From NCBI GenBank assembly GCA_017517815.1, contig JAFWYA010000065.1, positions 1 through 13,188 on the forward strand: 13,188 nt of DNA, read 5' to 3'. Below the pieces are notes generated by a model. That model had not been told where the DNA came from. It did not search any database and saw nothing but the letters and a program-made list of their open reading frames with translations. This stretch comes from Clostridia bacterium. GTDB taxonomy: Bacteria; Bacillota_A; Clostridia; Christensenellales; Aristaeellaceae. Shown one piece after another: positions 6,716-13,188 of this stretch. The first letter of the stretch is position 1, and each line of letters opens with the position of its first letter. The position numbers and the translations under genes are program-made.

Positions 6716-7945
6716 TTAACGCTTGATCAGCGCAACGGTCAGGTCGTTGACGTTGGTGCCGGTGGGGCCGGTCATGACGAGGGCGTCAATAGCTTTAAGG
6801 GCATGGTAAGCGTCGTTGTCAGCCATCACCTTGCGGATGTCGAGTCCAGCGGCCTGCAGCCTGGCGAGGGTGTTTTCATCAGCGATGCCGCCGGCAGCGT
6901 CAGTGGGGCCGTCGGAGCCATCAGAACCAACGGAGAACACGCAGGTATTTTTGCAGCCAACCAGACCTTCGGCAGCGCCGAGGGCGATTTCCTGATTGCG
7001 GCCGCCGAGGCCCTTGCCAGTGAGGTGTACGACCGTTTCACCGCCGCAGAGGAAGGCGAGGGACTTGTCGGTATCCTGATGGTCGCGGGCGATGGAGGCG
7101 AGGAAAGCGCCGGCTTCACGGGCTTCGCAGCTGAGGCTGGCGGTGAGGAAGATGGGCTCGTAGCCCAGCTCGCAGCAGGTTTCAGCGGCAGAGCGGCACA
7201 GCTGCTTTACACTGCCGGTGATGTAGGTGGTTACGTTGGTGAGCTCCTTGGGCGTTTCGGACTTGATCAGTTCGAGGGCCTGCTTGGAGAGTTTGAGGTT
7301 GTAGTTTTCGACAATCTGCACAGCCTGTTCGCAGGTGGAGGCGTCGGGATAGGCCGGGCCGGAAGCGATCATATCCAGCGGGTCGCCGATAATGTCGCTG
7401 AGCACAACGGTGTACACATGCGCGGGCATGCAGCTGAGCGCGAAGCGACCGCCCTTGACGGCGGACAGACGCTTGCGGATGGTGTTCATCTCCACGATGT
7501 TGGCGCCGCAGGCCAGCAGCTGTTTGGTGACATCAGCCATTTCATCGTAGGGAATGCGGGGCTGCTCAAACAGAGCGCTGCCGCCGCCGGACAGCAGGAA
7601 CAGCACGCTGTCCTTTTCAGTCAGGCCGCTGACCACTTCCAGCGCGCGGGCGGTGGCCTTGTAGCTGTTTTCGTCGGGCACGGGGTGACCGGCTTCGTAC
7701 AGCTCCAGGGGCTTCAGTTCACCCTTGCAGTGGTCGTACTTGGTAACGACCACGCCGGTATCGATGCGGTCGCCCAGCACCTCTACAGCAGCGCGGGCCA
7801 TTTCCCAGCCAGCCTTGCCGGTGGAAACCACGATCAGCCTGCCTTCGGGGTTAAATTCAATTTTTTCAAGGGCCTGACGCACGGCAGCGCCGGGCATGGC
7901 GTCGCGAAGTGCGGCGTCGATGATGCGCTTGGCATCGTTATGCAT
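6716..7945 (-). CDS. Glycerate 2-kinase (type 2 glycerate kinase, MOFRL family)
   Basis: A 409-residue cytoplasmic enzyme expected to phosphorylate D-glycerate to 2-phosphoglycerate with ATP. Family motifs are LLSGGGSAL (117-125), the TIRKRLSAVKGGR stretch (155-167), SDIIGDP (183-189), GGETVV (301-306), KGLGGRNQE (311-319), SDGSDGPTDAAGG (341-353) and the C-terminal TGPTGTNVND (392-401). The last blocks form the MOFRL domain. Length is typical. Homologues are often misnamed hydroxypyruvate reductase (TtuD). The ATG at 7945 is preceded by GGAGGAGGA (minus strand, 7951-7959). It lies 76 bp downstream of a GntP-type permease on the same strand, which supports a glycerate uptake and use operon. 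Confidence 0.92.
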   Translation of the reverse strand: MHNDAKRIIDAALRDAMPGAAVRQALEKIEFNPEGRLIVVSTGKAGWEMARAAVEVLGDRIDTGVVVTKYDHCKGELKPLELYEAGHPVPDENSYKATARALEVVSGLTEKDSVLFLLSGGGSALFEQPRIPYDEMADVTKQLLACGANIVEMNTIRKRLSAVKGGRFALSCMPAHVYTVVLSDIIGDPLDMIASGPAYPDASTCEQAVQIVENYNLKLSKQALELIKSETPKELTNVTTYITGSVKQLCRSAAETCCELGYEPIFLTASLSCEAREAGAFLASIARDHQDTDKSLAFLCGGETVVHLTGKGLGGRNQEIALGAAEGLVGCKNTCVFSVGSDGSDGPTDAAGGIADENTLARLQAAGLDIRKVMADNDAYHALKAIDALVMTGPTGTNVNDLTVALIKR

Positions 7946-7971
7946 AGGAATCCTCCTCCAAAATAAGAGTA

Positions 7972-7997
7972 CGCGGGCCGCAAAATTGCAGCCCGCG
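7972..7997 (-). other. Intercistronic hairpin between permease and glycerate kinase
   Basis: A 7-bp GC stem CGCGGGC/GCCCGCG (7972-7978 with 7991-7997) with a few more inner pairs lies in the 76-bp gap. On the minus strand no T-run follows, so it looks like a processing or stabilising hairpin, or a partial attenuator that lowers kinase expression relative to the permease. Confidence 0.55.
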
Positions 7998-8021
7998 CTT
8001 TTGCGTTGACTCAGTTACTCA

Positions 8022-9383
8022 TCAGAAGATGAGGGAGAGGATCAGCACGTTGACCATGGCGGCAAGGCCGATGACCAGAGTGCCCAGCGTCTGGGTCTTA
8101 TAGCCGTCCTGGGGCTCCAGCTCGCCAAAGTTGGTGACAACCCAGAAGTAGCTGTCGTTGGCGTGAGACACGGTCATAGCGCCAGCGCCGATGGCGATAA
8201 CCACCATGGCGGCGTCCGCACCGGTCACAAAGCCCAGCGTAGCCATCAGAGGAGCAAGGATGCCCGCAGTGGTGGTGATGGCAACGGTGGAGGAACCCTG
8301 CGCAGTCTTGAGGATGGCAGCCAGCAGGAAGGGGAAGAACAGGCCAAGGGTCTGCAGAGCGGTGGCGTTTTCCTTGATGAAGTTGACCAGATCGGTGGAG
8401 GAGATCACCTTGCCCAGCACGCCGCCGGCAGCGGTGACGAACAGGATGGGGCCAACAGTCTTGAGGGTATCATTGGTCATGGCGTAGAACTCGGCCATCT
8501 TGCCGGACTGGGCCAGCAGAATGATGCCAACGATCACGCCCACGGTCAGGGCGATGATGGGGGTGCCCAGGAAGGTGATCAGGCCGACGTTCGCACCGGC
8601 CATGCTCATGGCGCTGGACAGGCCCATCAGGATGATGGGAACAACGATGGGGGCAAAGCTCATGAAAGCGCTGGGCAGCTTGCCGTAGCTGGCCACCAGT
8701 TCTTCATAGGTCTGCACGTTTTCTTCAGCAGCAGCCAGTTCGTCCTTGCTCTTGACCTTCTTGCCAATGAACATGGCGAAGATGTAGCCGGCGATCAGCG
8801 GCAGGATGGAGCAGGCAGCGCCGATGCCCATCACCATCAGCAGGTTGGTTTCCATGCCAAGGCCGCCGTACAGGGTGTTGGCAGCGGCAATGGGGCCGGG
8901 CGTGGGGGGGATGAAGCAGTGGGTGATGTACAGGCCCATAGCCAGCGCCACGGTGCAGGCAACGCTGCTGGTGCCGGTGCGCTTCACCAGCGCCTTACGG
9001 ATGGGGTTGAGGATAACAAAGCCGCTGTCGCAGAACACGGGGATGGAAACGATCCAGCCCATGAGGATCATGGCAGCTTCGGGGTGCTTTTTGCCCACCA
9101 GCTTAACCACAACGTCAGCCATTTTGAGGGCAGCGCCGGTCTTTTCCAGAATGACGCCCACCATAGCGCCAAGGATGATGACGATACCAATGGAAGAGAA
9201 CGTGCCGGAGAAGCCCGCGCCGATGACGCTGGGGATGTCGGTCAGCTTGATGCCGGCGATGATGGCCAGGATGAGAGAAACGCCCATGATGGAGAGGAAG
9301 GGATGGATCTTCCACTTCGCGATGGCCACGATCATGATGATGATGGCAATCACGAATGCGATAAGAAGGGGAATACCAGTCAT
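8022..9383 (-). CDS. GntP-family permease (gluconate/glycerate:H+ symporter type)
   Basis: A 453-residue polytopic inner-membrane transporter of the GntP family, whose members import gluconate and related sugar acids with protons. Visible family features are KWKIHPFLSIMGVSL near the N-terminus, SIGIVIILGAMVGVILEKTGAA, SIPVFCDSGFVILNPI, HCFIPPTPGPIAAA, TAQGSSTVAITTTAGI and SHANDSYFWVV near the C-terminus. Length is typical (about 440-450). The ATG at 9383 follows AGGAGGT (minus strand, 9393-9399). With a glycerate kinase directly downstream, glycerate is the more likely substrate than gluconate; that is inference from context. Confidence 0.92.
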   Translation of the reverse strand: MTGIPLLIAFVIAIIIMIVAIAKWKIHPFLSIMGVSLILAIIAGIKLTDIPSVIGAGFSGTFSSIGIVIILGAMVGVILEKTGAALKMADVVVKLVGKKHPEAAMILMGWIVSIPVFCDSGFVILNPIRKALVKRTGTSSVACTVALAMGLYITHCFIPPTPGPIAAANTLYGGLGMETNLLMVMGIGAACSILPLIAGYIFAMFIGKKVKSKDELAAAEENVQTYEELVASYGKLPSAFMSFAPIVVPIILMGLSSAMSMAGANVGLITFLGTPIIALTVGVIVGIILLAQSGKMAEFYAMTNDTLKTVGPILFVTAAGGVLGKVISSTDLVNFIKENATALQTLGLFFPFLLAAILKTAQGSSTVAITTTAGILAPLMATLGFVTGADAAMVVIAIGAGAMTVSHANDSYFWVVTNFGELEPQDGYKTQTLGTLVIGLAAMVNVLILSLIF

Positions 9384-9489
9384 TGTGTGTGTACCTCCTG
9401 ATTAGAATGGGAATACCTATACCAAACAGGCCGCAGCCTGTAAAGCACCATAAATGAATTTGCGAAAAACAATTAAAAGAAGTGGAAAA

Positions 9490-9518
9490 ATTATATCGAA
9501 AAATGGCCGAAATGTCAA
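9490..9518 (-). promoter_or_regulatory. Consensus sigma-A promoter of the permease-kinase operon
   Basis: On the minus strand, TTGACA (9513-9518), exactly 17 bp, then TATAAT (9490-9495): both hexamers match the consensus perfectly. AT-rich sequence lies upstream. The leader to the permease ATG is about 100 nt. It holds a small hairpin ACAGGC/GCCTGT (9426-9441). Such a strong core promoter for a catabolic operon suggests a repressor, but no clear operator dyad is seen. Confidence 0.9.
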
Positions 9519-9530
9519 TTCAAAACATGG

Positions 9531-9567
9531 AAAAAGCAATCCCCCTTCCCAAACGGAAAGGAGGATT
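9531..9567 (-). terminator. Terminator after the DUF1653 gene
   Basis: On the minus strand, 7 bp after the stop, a 13-bp stem with two G-T wobbles (9555-9567 with 9538-9550) has loop GTTT and is followed by GCTTTTT (9531-9537). It ends the ABC-F/DUF1653 transcript just upstream of the next promoter. Confidence 0.9.
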
Positions 9568-9573
9568 GACGAA

Positions 9574-9786
9574 TTATTCATGAACCAGCGCAAATCTGGG
9601 GCCGCTGTAGCCGTCCTTTTCGACGTGCTCGCTCCACATGTGCGCAGGGCGTACCCATATGCCGCCATCGCCGTACAGCGCGCGGTAGACGACCATGGGC
9701 TCAAGCGTTTCTGAGTGGGTGGCTACATACAAAAGTTCGTAGCGGTTGCCCTTGAAATGCTGATAAATACCGGGCTTCAGGTCCAT
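9574..9786 (-). CDS. DUF1653 domain protein
   Basis: A 70-residue protein that is almost entirely a DUF1653 domain: MDLKPGIYQHFKGNRYELL, then HSETLEPMVVYRALYGDGG, IWVRPAHMW and the end GPRFALVHE. The family is small, widespread and without a firmly known function. The start is set at 9786, where TGATG makes the ABC-F stop and this ATG overlap by one base. AAGGA (9796-9800) lies 9 bases upstream. An in-frame ATG at 9807 lacks a ribosome binding site and would only add seven residues inside the ABC-F frame. Overlap implies translational coupling with the ABC-F gene. Confidence 0.88.
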   Translation of the reverse strand: MDLKPGIYQHFKGNRYELLYVATHSETLEPMVVYRALYGDGGIWVRPAHMWSEHVEKDGYSGPRFALVHE

Positions 9787-11387
9787 CACACGCGATCCTT
9801 CTTCCATTCGACAAAGTCGTCGTAGCTGCCCTCATAATCGAGAATGCCGCCCTTTTCCAGCGGGAATTCGATGATGCGGTTGGCCACTTCGTCGATGAAC
9901 TGGTGGTCGTGCACGGCGAAGAACAGGTTGCCGGGATAGGCCTGCAGGCCGTTGGAAAGCGCGGTGATGCTTTCCAGGTCGAGATGGTCGGTGGGCTGGT
10001 CCAGCAGCAGGGCGTTGGCCTTGCTGAGCATGAGGCGGCTGAGCATGCAGCGCACCTTTTCACCGCCCGAGAGCACCTTGGCGGGCTTGTAAACGTCGTC
10101 GCCGCTGAAGAGCATGCGGCCCAGGAAGCCGCGCAGGTAGGTTTCGGTGGTATCAAAGGAGAACTGGGCCAGCCACTCGATGAGGTCGCCGTCGAAGCCC
10201 TCGAAGAAGCGGGTGTTGTCCTTGGGGAAATAGCTCTGGCTGATGGTGACGCCCCACTTGAAGCTGCCCTCGTCGGGGTTGAGCTCGCCCACCAGAATGC
10301 GCATGAGCGCGGTCACGCCGGCCTCGTTATCGCCCACGAAGGCGATCTTGTCGCCCTTCTTGACGGTGAAGCTGACGTTGTCAAGCACCTTCACGCCGTC
10401 GATGGTCTTGCTGAGGCCCTCCACGGTGAGAATATCCTTGCCGGCCTCGCGCTCAGGTTCAAAGCCAACGAAGGGGTACTTGCGGCTGGAAGCGGGAATC
10501 TGCTCAAGCTGCAGGCTGTCCAGCACCTTTTTGCGGCTGGTGGCCTGGCGGCTCTTGGACTTGTTGGCAGCGAAGCGGCGAATGAACTCCTGCAGGTCGC
10601 GGATCTTTTCTTCGCGCTTCTTGTTCTGGTTGCGCATGAGCTGCTGCATCATAGCAGAGGTCTCGTACCAGAAGTCGTAGTTGCCGGCGTACATCTTGCA
10701 GGCCTGATGGTCCACGTCGACGATGTTGGTGCAAACGGCGTTGAGGAAGTGACGGTCGTGGCTGACGACGATGACGATGGCGTCGCAATCGACCAGGAAG
10801 TCCTCCAGCCACACGGTGGATTCAACGTCCAGGCCGTTAGTGGGCTCGTCCAGCAGGATGATAGAGGGATGGCCGAACAGCGCCTGCGCCAGCAGCACCT
10901 TCAGCTTCTGACGGCCGTCAAGGCTTTCCATCTGGGCGTAATGCAGATCGGTGGGAATGCCGATGCCGTTGAGCAGCTGCGCAGCCTCGGTCTCAGCGTC
11001 CCAGCCGCCCAGCTCGGCAAATTCGCCCTCCAGCAGAGCGGCGCGCTCGCCGTCCTCGTCGGAGAAATCCTCCTTGGCGTAGAGAGCGTCTTTTTCCTTC
11101 ATGATGTCATAGAGGCGCCTATTGCCCATGATGACCGTGTCCATGACGGAATACTCGTCGTACTTGAAGTGGTTCTGCTCCAGCACGCTCATGCGGTCTT
11201 CCTTTTTCATGGTGACAGTGCCGGTGGTGGGCGCAAGCTCGCCGGAGATGATGCGCAGAAGGGTCGATTTGCCTGCACCGTTGGCGCCGATGATGCCGTA
11301 GCAGTGATCGGGCTGGAAGATGAGGTCAACGTGCTTGTACAGCAGGTCGCCGGCAAACTGAAGGCTGATGTCGGTAAGCTGAAGCAT
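9786..11387 (-). CDS. ABC-F family ATPase, YkpA/YbiT type, with degenerate second ATP site
   Basis: A 533-residue tandem-cassette protein without membrane segments. Length and the FKWGVTISQSYFPKDN block (376-391) match the YkpA/YbiT branch of ABC-F. NBD1 has an intact Walker A GANGAGKST (34-42) and LLDEPTNGLD (178-187) with His 210, but its signature is SLDGRQ (155-160) instead of LSGGQ. A charged linker spans about 240-300. NBD2 has Walker A reduced to GDNEAGVTA (352-360, Val 358 where Lys is expected), an intact LSGGE (439-443), and LLLDQPTDHLD (460-470) with Gln 464 in place of the catalytic Glu. Site I should work; site II looks inactive. Ribosome binding site AAGGAG lies at 11395-11400. 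The gene is 63 bp after murC. Confidence 0.9.
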   Translation of the reverse strand: MLQLTDISLQFAGDLLYKHVDLIFQPDHCYGIIGANGAGKSTLLRIISGELAPTTGTVTMKKEDRMSVLEQNHFKYDEYSVMDTVIMGNRRLYDIMKEKDALYAKEDFSDEDGERAALLEGEFAELGGWDAETEAAQLLNGIGIPTDLHYAQMESLDGRQKLKVLLAQALFGHPSIILLDEPTNGLDVESTVWLEDFLVDCDAIVIVVSHDRHFLNAVCTNIVDVDHQACKMYAGNYDFWYETSAMMQQLMRNQNKKREEKIRDLQEFIRRFAANKSKSRQATSRKKVLDSLQLEQIPASSRKYPFVGFEPEREAGKDILTVEGLSKTIDGVKVLDNVSFTVKKGDKIAFVGDNEAGVTALMRILVGELNPDEGSFKWGVTISQSYFPKDNTRFFEGFDGDLIEWLAQFSFDTTETYLRGFLGRMLFSGDDVYKPAKVLSGGEKVRCMLSRLMLSKANALLLDQPTDHLDLESITALSNGLQAYPGNLFFAVHDHQFIDEVANRIIEFPLEKGGILDYEGSYDDFVEWKKDRV

Positions 11388-11442
11388 GGGTAAACTCCTT
11401 TATCGTGTGTTGTATTCGATGATGTAACGCAAAGTGACGGGT

Positions 11443-11460
11443 ACAGGGCGTCAGCCCTGT
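11443..11460 (-). repeat. H1-like hairpin spanning the murC stop codon
   Basis: On the minus strand ACAGGGC (11454-11460) pairs with GCCCTGT (11443-11449). The 4-base loop is TGAC, so the murC TGA stop lies in the loop, and ACCCG follows. No T-run is present. It resembles the H1 hairpins after tuf and glycerate kinase. No promoter is evident in the 63-bp gap to the ABC-F gene, so murC and the ABC-F gene are probably co-transcribed. Confidence 0.6.
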
Positions 11461-12845
11461 TCGTGGGCGTTGATCTGGTCGTTGAGCTGGTTGATGTTGC
11501 CGCAGCCCATGGTGAGCACCAGATCGCCCGGCTGCCAGTGGGCGCGCAGATAAGCCTCGGTGTCGTTGAAGGTGGGGGTGTGGATGGCGTTGACGCCATG
11601 GGCGCGCATGCCCTCCACCACCATTTCGGCCTTGATGTCGCCGGGGTCCTTTTCGCGGGCGGCATAGATGTCGGTGACAAGGGTGATATCGGCCGCCTCG
11701 GTACAGGTGAGGTAATCGTCAAACAGTCGCTTGACACGGCTGAAGGTGTGGGGCTGCATCACGGCCCACACGCGGTTGTGGGGTTGGCGCACGGCAACGG
11801 AAATGGCGTTGCGCATTTCGGTGGGGTTGTGGCCGTAGTCGTGGTACAGCTTTACGCCGTTGATCTCGCCGGTGAGCTCAAAGCGGCGATGCGCGCCCTT
11901 AAAGTCGCACATGGCTTTGCAGGCGACGGCCATATCCGCCCTGAGATAGTGTGCGCAGCTGAGCGCGGCCAGGGCGTTGAGTACCTGGAACTCGCCGGGC
12001 ACCTTCAGTGTGACGTGGCCGAGGATCTCGCCGCGGAAGCTGAGATCAAAGCTGGCATAGCCGTGCTCGTCGCACACAAGATTGGCAGGCTGATAATCGC
12101 ACTTGGCATTCAGGCCAAAGGAGCGCGTTTCGCATTTGAGCGCGTTAAACAGCTCCATGATGCGGTGATCGTCGCCGTTGCCGATGGCGCAGCCGTTTTC
12201 AGGCAGCAGGGCCAGGAACTTGCCGAACGTCTCCTGAATGTGGTCGATATCGCGGTAAAAGTCCAGATGGTCGGCGTCGATGTTGAGCACCACCGCCACT
12301 GTGGGGCGCATGTGCAGGAAACTGGCGTTGAACTCGCACGCCTCCGCCAGGAAGGTACCGCTCTTGCCGATGCGCGTGCTGCCGCCGATAAAGTCCAGAT
12401 TGCCGCCAATGTGAATGGACGGGTCCAGATCGCACTCCATCATCACCTGAGAAAGCATGGAGGTGGTGGTGGTTTTGCCGTGCGCGCCGCACACGCCGAT
12501 GGCGGTGTCAAAACCCTCCATCAGCTGGCCCAGCAGGGTGGCACGCTCAATGTTGGGCAGACCAAGGCGGGCAACCTCCAGCCGCTCGGGGTTATCCGGC
12601 AGGATGGCCACGGTATACACTACCAGATCCGCTCCGTGCACGTTTTCGGGGAAGTGGCCGATGGTGACGGGAATGTGCAGATCGTCGCGCAGATGACGGG
12701 TGGTGTAGGTCTCCAACCCGTCAGAGCCGGTGATGATATAGCCCTTTTCCAAAAGCATCTGCGCCAGGCCGCTCATGCTGCTGCCGCCAATGCCGATCAT
12801 GTGGATGTGTTTGCCCTGATAATCACGAATATGGGGTTCGGACAT
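11451..12845 (-). CDS. murC: UDP-N-acetylmuramate--L-alanine ligase
   Basis: A 464-residue cytoplasmic Mur ligase that adds L-alanine to UDP-MurNAc using ATP, the first peptide step of peptidoglycan synthesis. Visible are the N-terminal nucleotide-binding IGIGGSSMSGLA (17-28), the ATP loop GVCGAHGKTTTT (117-128), EACEFNASFL (168-177), NIDADHLD (188-195), FKGAHRRFE (315-323), LYHDYGHNPTE (333-343) and QPHTFSR (364-370). These favour MurC over the other Mur ligases. GAHGKT replaces the more usual GTHGKT. The start is uncertain: tandem ATG codons at 12848 and 12845 share a weak GGGTGA site. I chose 12845 for spacing. Further upstream in-frame starts lie at the promoter. Confidence 0.93.
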   Translation of the reverse strand: MSEPHIRDYQGKHIHMIGIGGSSMSGLAQMLLEKGYIITGSDGLETYTTRHLRDDLHIPVTIGHFPENVHGADLVVYTVAILPDNPERLEVARLGLPNIERATLLGQLMEGFDTAIGVCGAHGKTTTTSMLSQVMMECDLDPSIHIGGNLDFIGGSTRIGKSGTFLAEACEFNASFLHMRPTVAVVLNIDADHLDFYRDIDHIQETFGKFLALLPENGCAIGNGDDHRIMELFNALKCETRSFGLNAKCDYQPANLVCDEHGYASFDLSFRGEILGHVTLKVPGEFQVLNALAALSCAHYLRADMAVACKAMCDFKGAHRRFELTGEINGVKLYHDYGHNPTEMRNAISVAVRQPHNRVWAVMQPHTFSRVKRLFDDYLTCTEAADITLVTDIYAAREKDPGDIKAEMVVEGMRAHGVNAIHTPTFNDTEAYLRAHWQPGDLVLTMGCGNINQLNDQINAHEQG

Positions 12846-12880
12846 CATAATCACCCATTTCCAGATAGGTTCAGCTGAAT

Positions 12881-12900
12881 TTGGTTGCAAATTCAACCAA
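12881..12900 (-). promoter_or_regulatory. Dyad at the murC transcription start
   Basis: A 7-bp inverted repeat TTGGTTG/CAACCAA with a 6-base centre lies a few bases after the murC -10 box, overlapping the predicted start of transcription. It could be an operator or a 5' stem-loop that protects the mRNA. Confidence 0.4.
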
Positions 12901-12904
12901 TCAT

Positions 12905-12934
12905 ATTATACGATGGAATGACCCCAATAATCAA
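12905..12934 (-). promoter_or_regulatory. Promoter for murC
   Basis: On the minus strand TTGATT (12929-12934), an 18-bp spacer and TATAAT (12905-12910). The start would be near 12898, giving a leader of about 50 nt. The remaining region between this promoter and the divergent tRNA promoter (12935-12993) is AT-rich and shows nothing else. Confidence 0.7.
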
Positions 12935-12993
12935 TAGTTTCAAGGCTTTCCGGTCATTTACAAAAATTTTTTTGAAAAAGATGAAAAAAACAC

Positions 12994-13022
12994 TTGCCAA
13001 ACGGGCAGAGTTTATGTATAAT
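12994..13022 (+). promoter_or_regulatory. Promoter for the tRNA-Thr locus
   Basis: TTGCCA (12994-12999), 17 bp, TATAAT (13017-13022) with TG just upstream (extended -10). AT-rich sequence precedes it. Initiation near 13029 would transcribe the half-tRNA and then the full tRNA. Confidence 0.75.
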
Positions 13023-13048
13023 ATCATCGTTGCCCAAATGAAGGGCGT

Positions 13049-13090
13049 GCTGATGTAGCTCAGCAGGTAGAGCGCATCCTTGGTAAGGAT
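13049..13090 (+). pseudogene. Truncated 5' half of tRNA-Thr(GGT)
   Basis: The 42 bases are identical to the first 42 of the tRNA-Thr that starts at 13130, covering the acceptor 5' strand, D-arm and anticodon loop TTGGTAA with most of the anticodon stem. From 13091 the sequence departs: no variable loop, no GGTTCAA T-arm and no matching acceptor 3' strand are found. It is therefore a tRNA fragment rather than a tRNA gene. It lies between the promoter and the full gene. Confidence 0.85.
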
Positions 13091-13129
13091 TCACTCTATG
13101 CAACGTCCCGGCAACTTTATACAGCGTGT

Positions 13130-13188
<59 letters not shown>

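Noticed and set aside
6638..7966. Long plus-strand open frame (442 codons) opposite glycerate kinase
   Set aside because: It begins inside the H3 hairpin, has no ribosome binding site and mirrors the GC-rich codons of the real gene.
8163..9401. Long plus-strand open frame (412 codons) opposite the permease
   Set aside because: It is antisense to a clear GntP protein and yields a low-complexity His/Asp/Gly-rich peptide with no ribosome binding site; a codon-bias shadow.
9501..9512. AAATGGCCGAAA in the permease promoter spacer equals an arm of hairpin H3 (6636-6647)
   Set aside because: Only 12 bases, with no second arm or adjacent H1/H2; a match of this length in 13 kb is plausible by chance.
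9903..12878. Two long plus-strand frames (496 and 471 codons) opposite the ABC-F gene and murC
   Set aside because: Both are shadows of well-supported minus-strand genes, with Val/Ala/Gly/His-rich translations resembling no family.

Overview
The window looks like chromosomal DNA of a moderately GC-rich Firmicute of class Clostridia, probably a gut-type Oscillospirales/Eubacteriales relative. The evidence is the tuf-rpmG-secE-nusG-rplK-rplA order, strong AGGAGG ribosome binding sites, consensus sigma-A type promoters, a zinc-type L33, a DUF1653 protein and a clostridial-style MurC. The genus cannot be fixed from the sequence.

Bases 1-2654 (plus strand) carry the translation and transcription cluster: the 3' end of tuf, rpmG (L33), secE, nusG, rplK (L11) and rplA (L1). 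Two short RNA folds that resemble the L1-binding site of 23S rRNA lie before rplK and before rplA, which fits L1 feedback on both genes. The unit closes with a textbook terminator right after rplA, so rplJ and rplL do not follow here. Next come two separately promoted plus-strand genes: a polytopic membrane protein resembling DUF6020 (2709-4412), with its own promoter and terminator, and a YdiF-type ABC-F ATPase (4530-6455).

Bases 6456-6715 separate ydiF from a convergent gene and are the most unusual part. Two inverted copies of a three-hairpin cassette (H1-H2-H3) face each other around a central stem-loop. Hairpin loops are identical between the copies, and every stem difference is compensated by its partner. 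Each convergent transcript therefore ends in the same trailer. H1-like hairpins also occur directly after the tuf stop codon and across the murC stop codon.

Bases 6716-9518 (minus strand) form a likely glycerate operon: a consensus promoter, a GntP-family permease and a type 2 glycerate kinase. Bases 9531-12934 (minus strand) hold murC, a YkpA/YbiT-like ABC-F protein and a DUF1653 protein whose start overlaps the ABC-F stop, followed by a terminator. The ABC-F protein has lost key residues in one of its two composite ATP sites.

Bases 12994-13188 (plus strand) hold a strong promoter, then a truncated 5' half of tRNA-Thr(GGT), then the start of an apparently intact tRNA-Thr(GGT) that runs off the window end.
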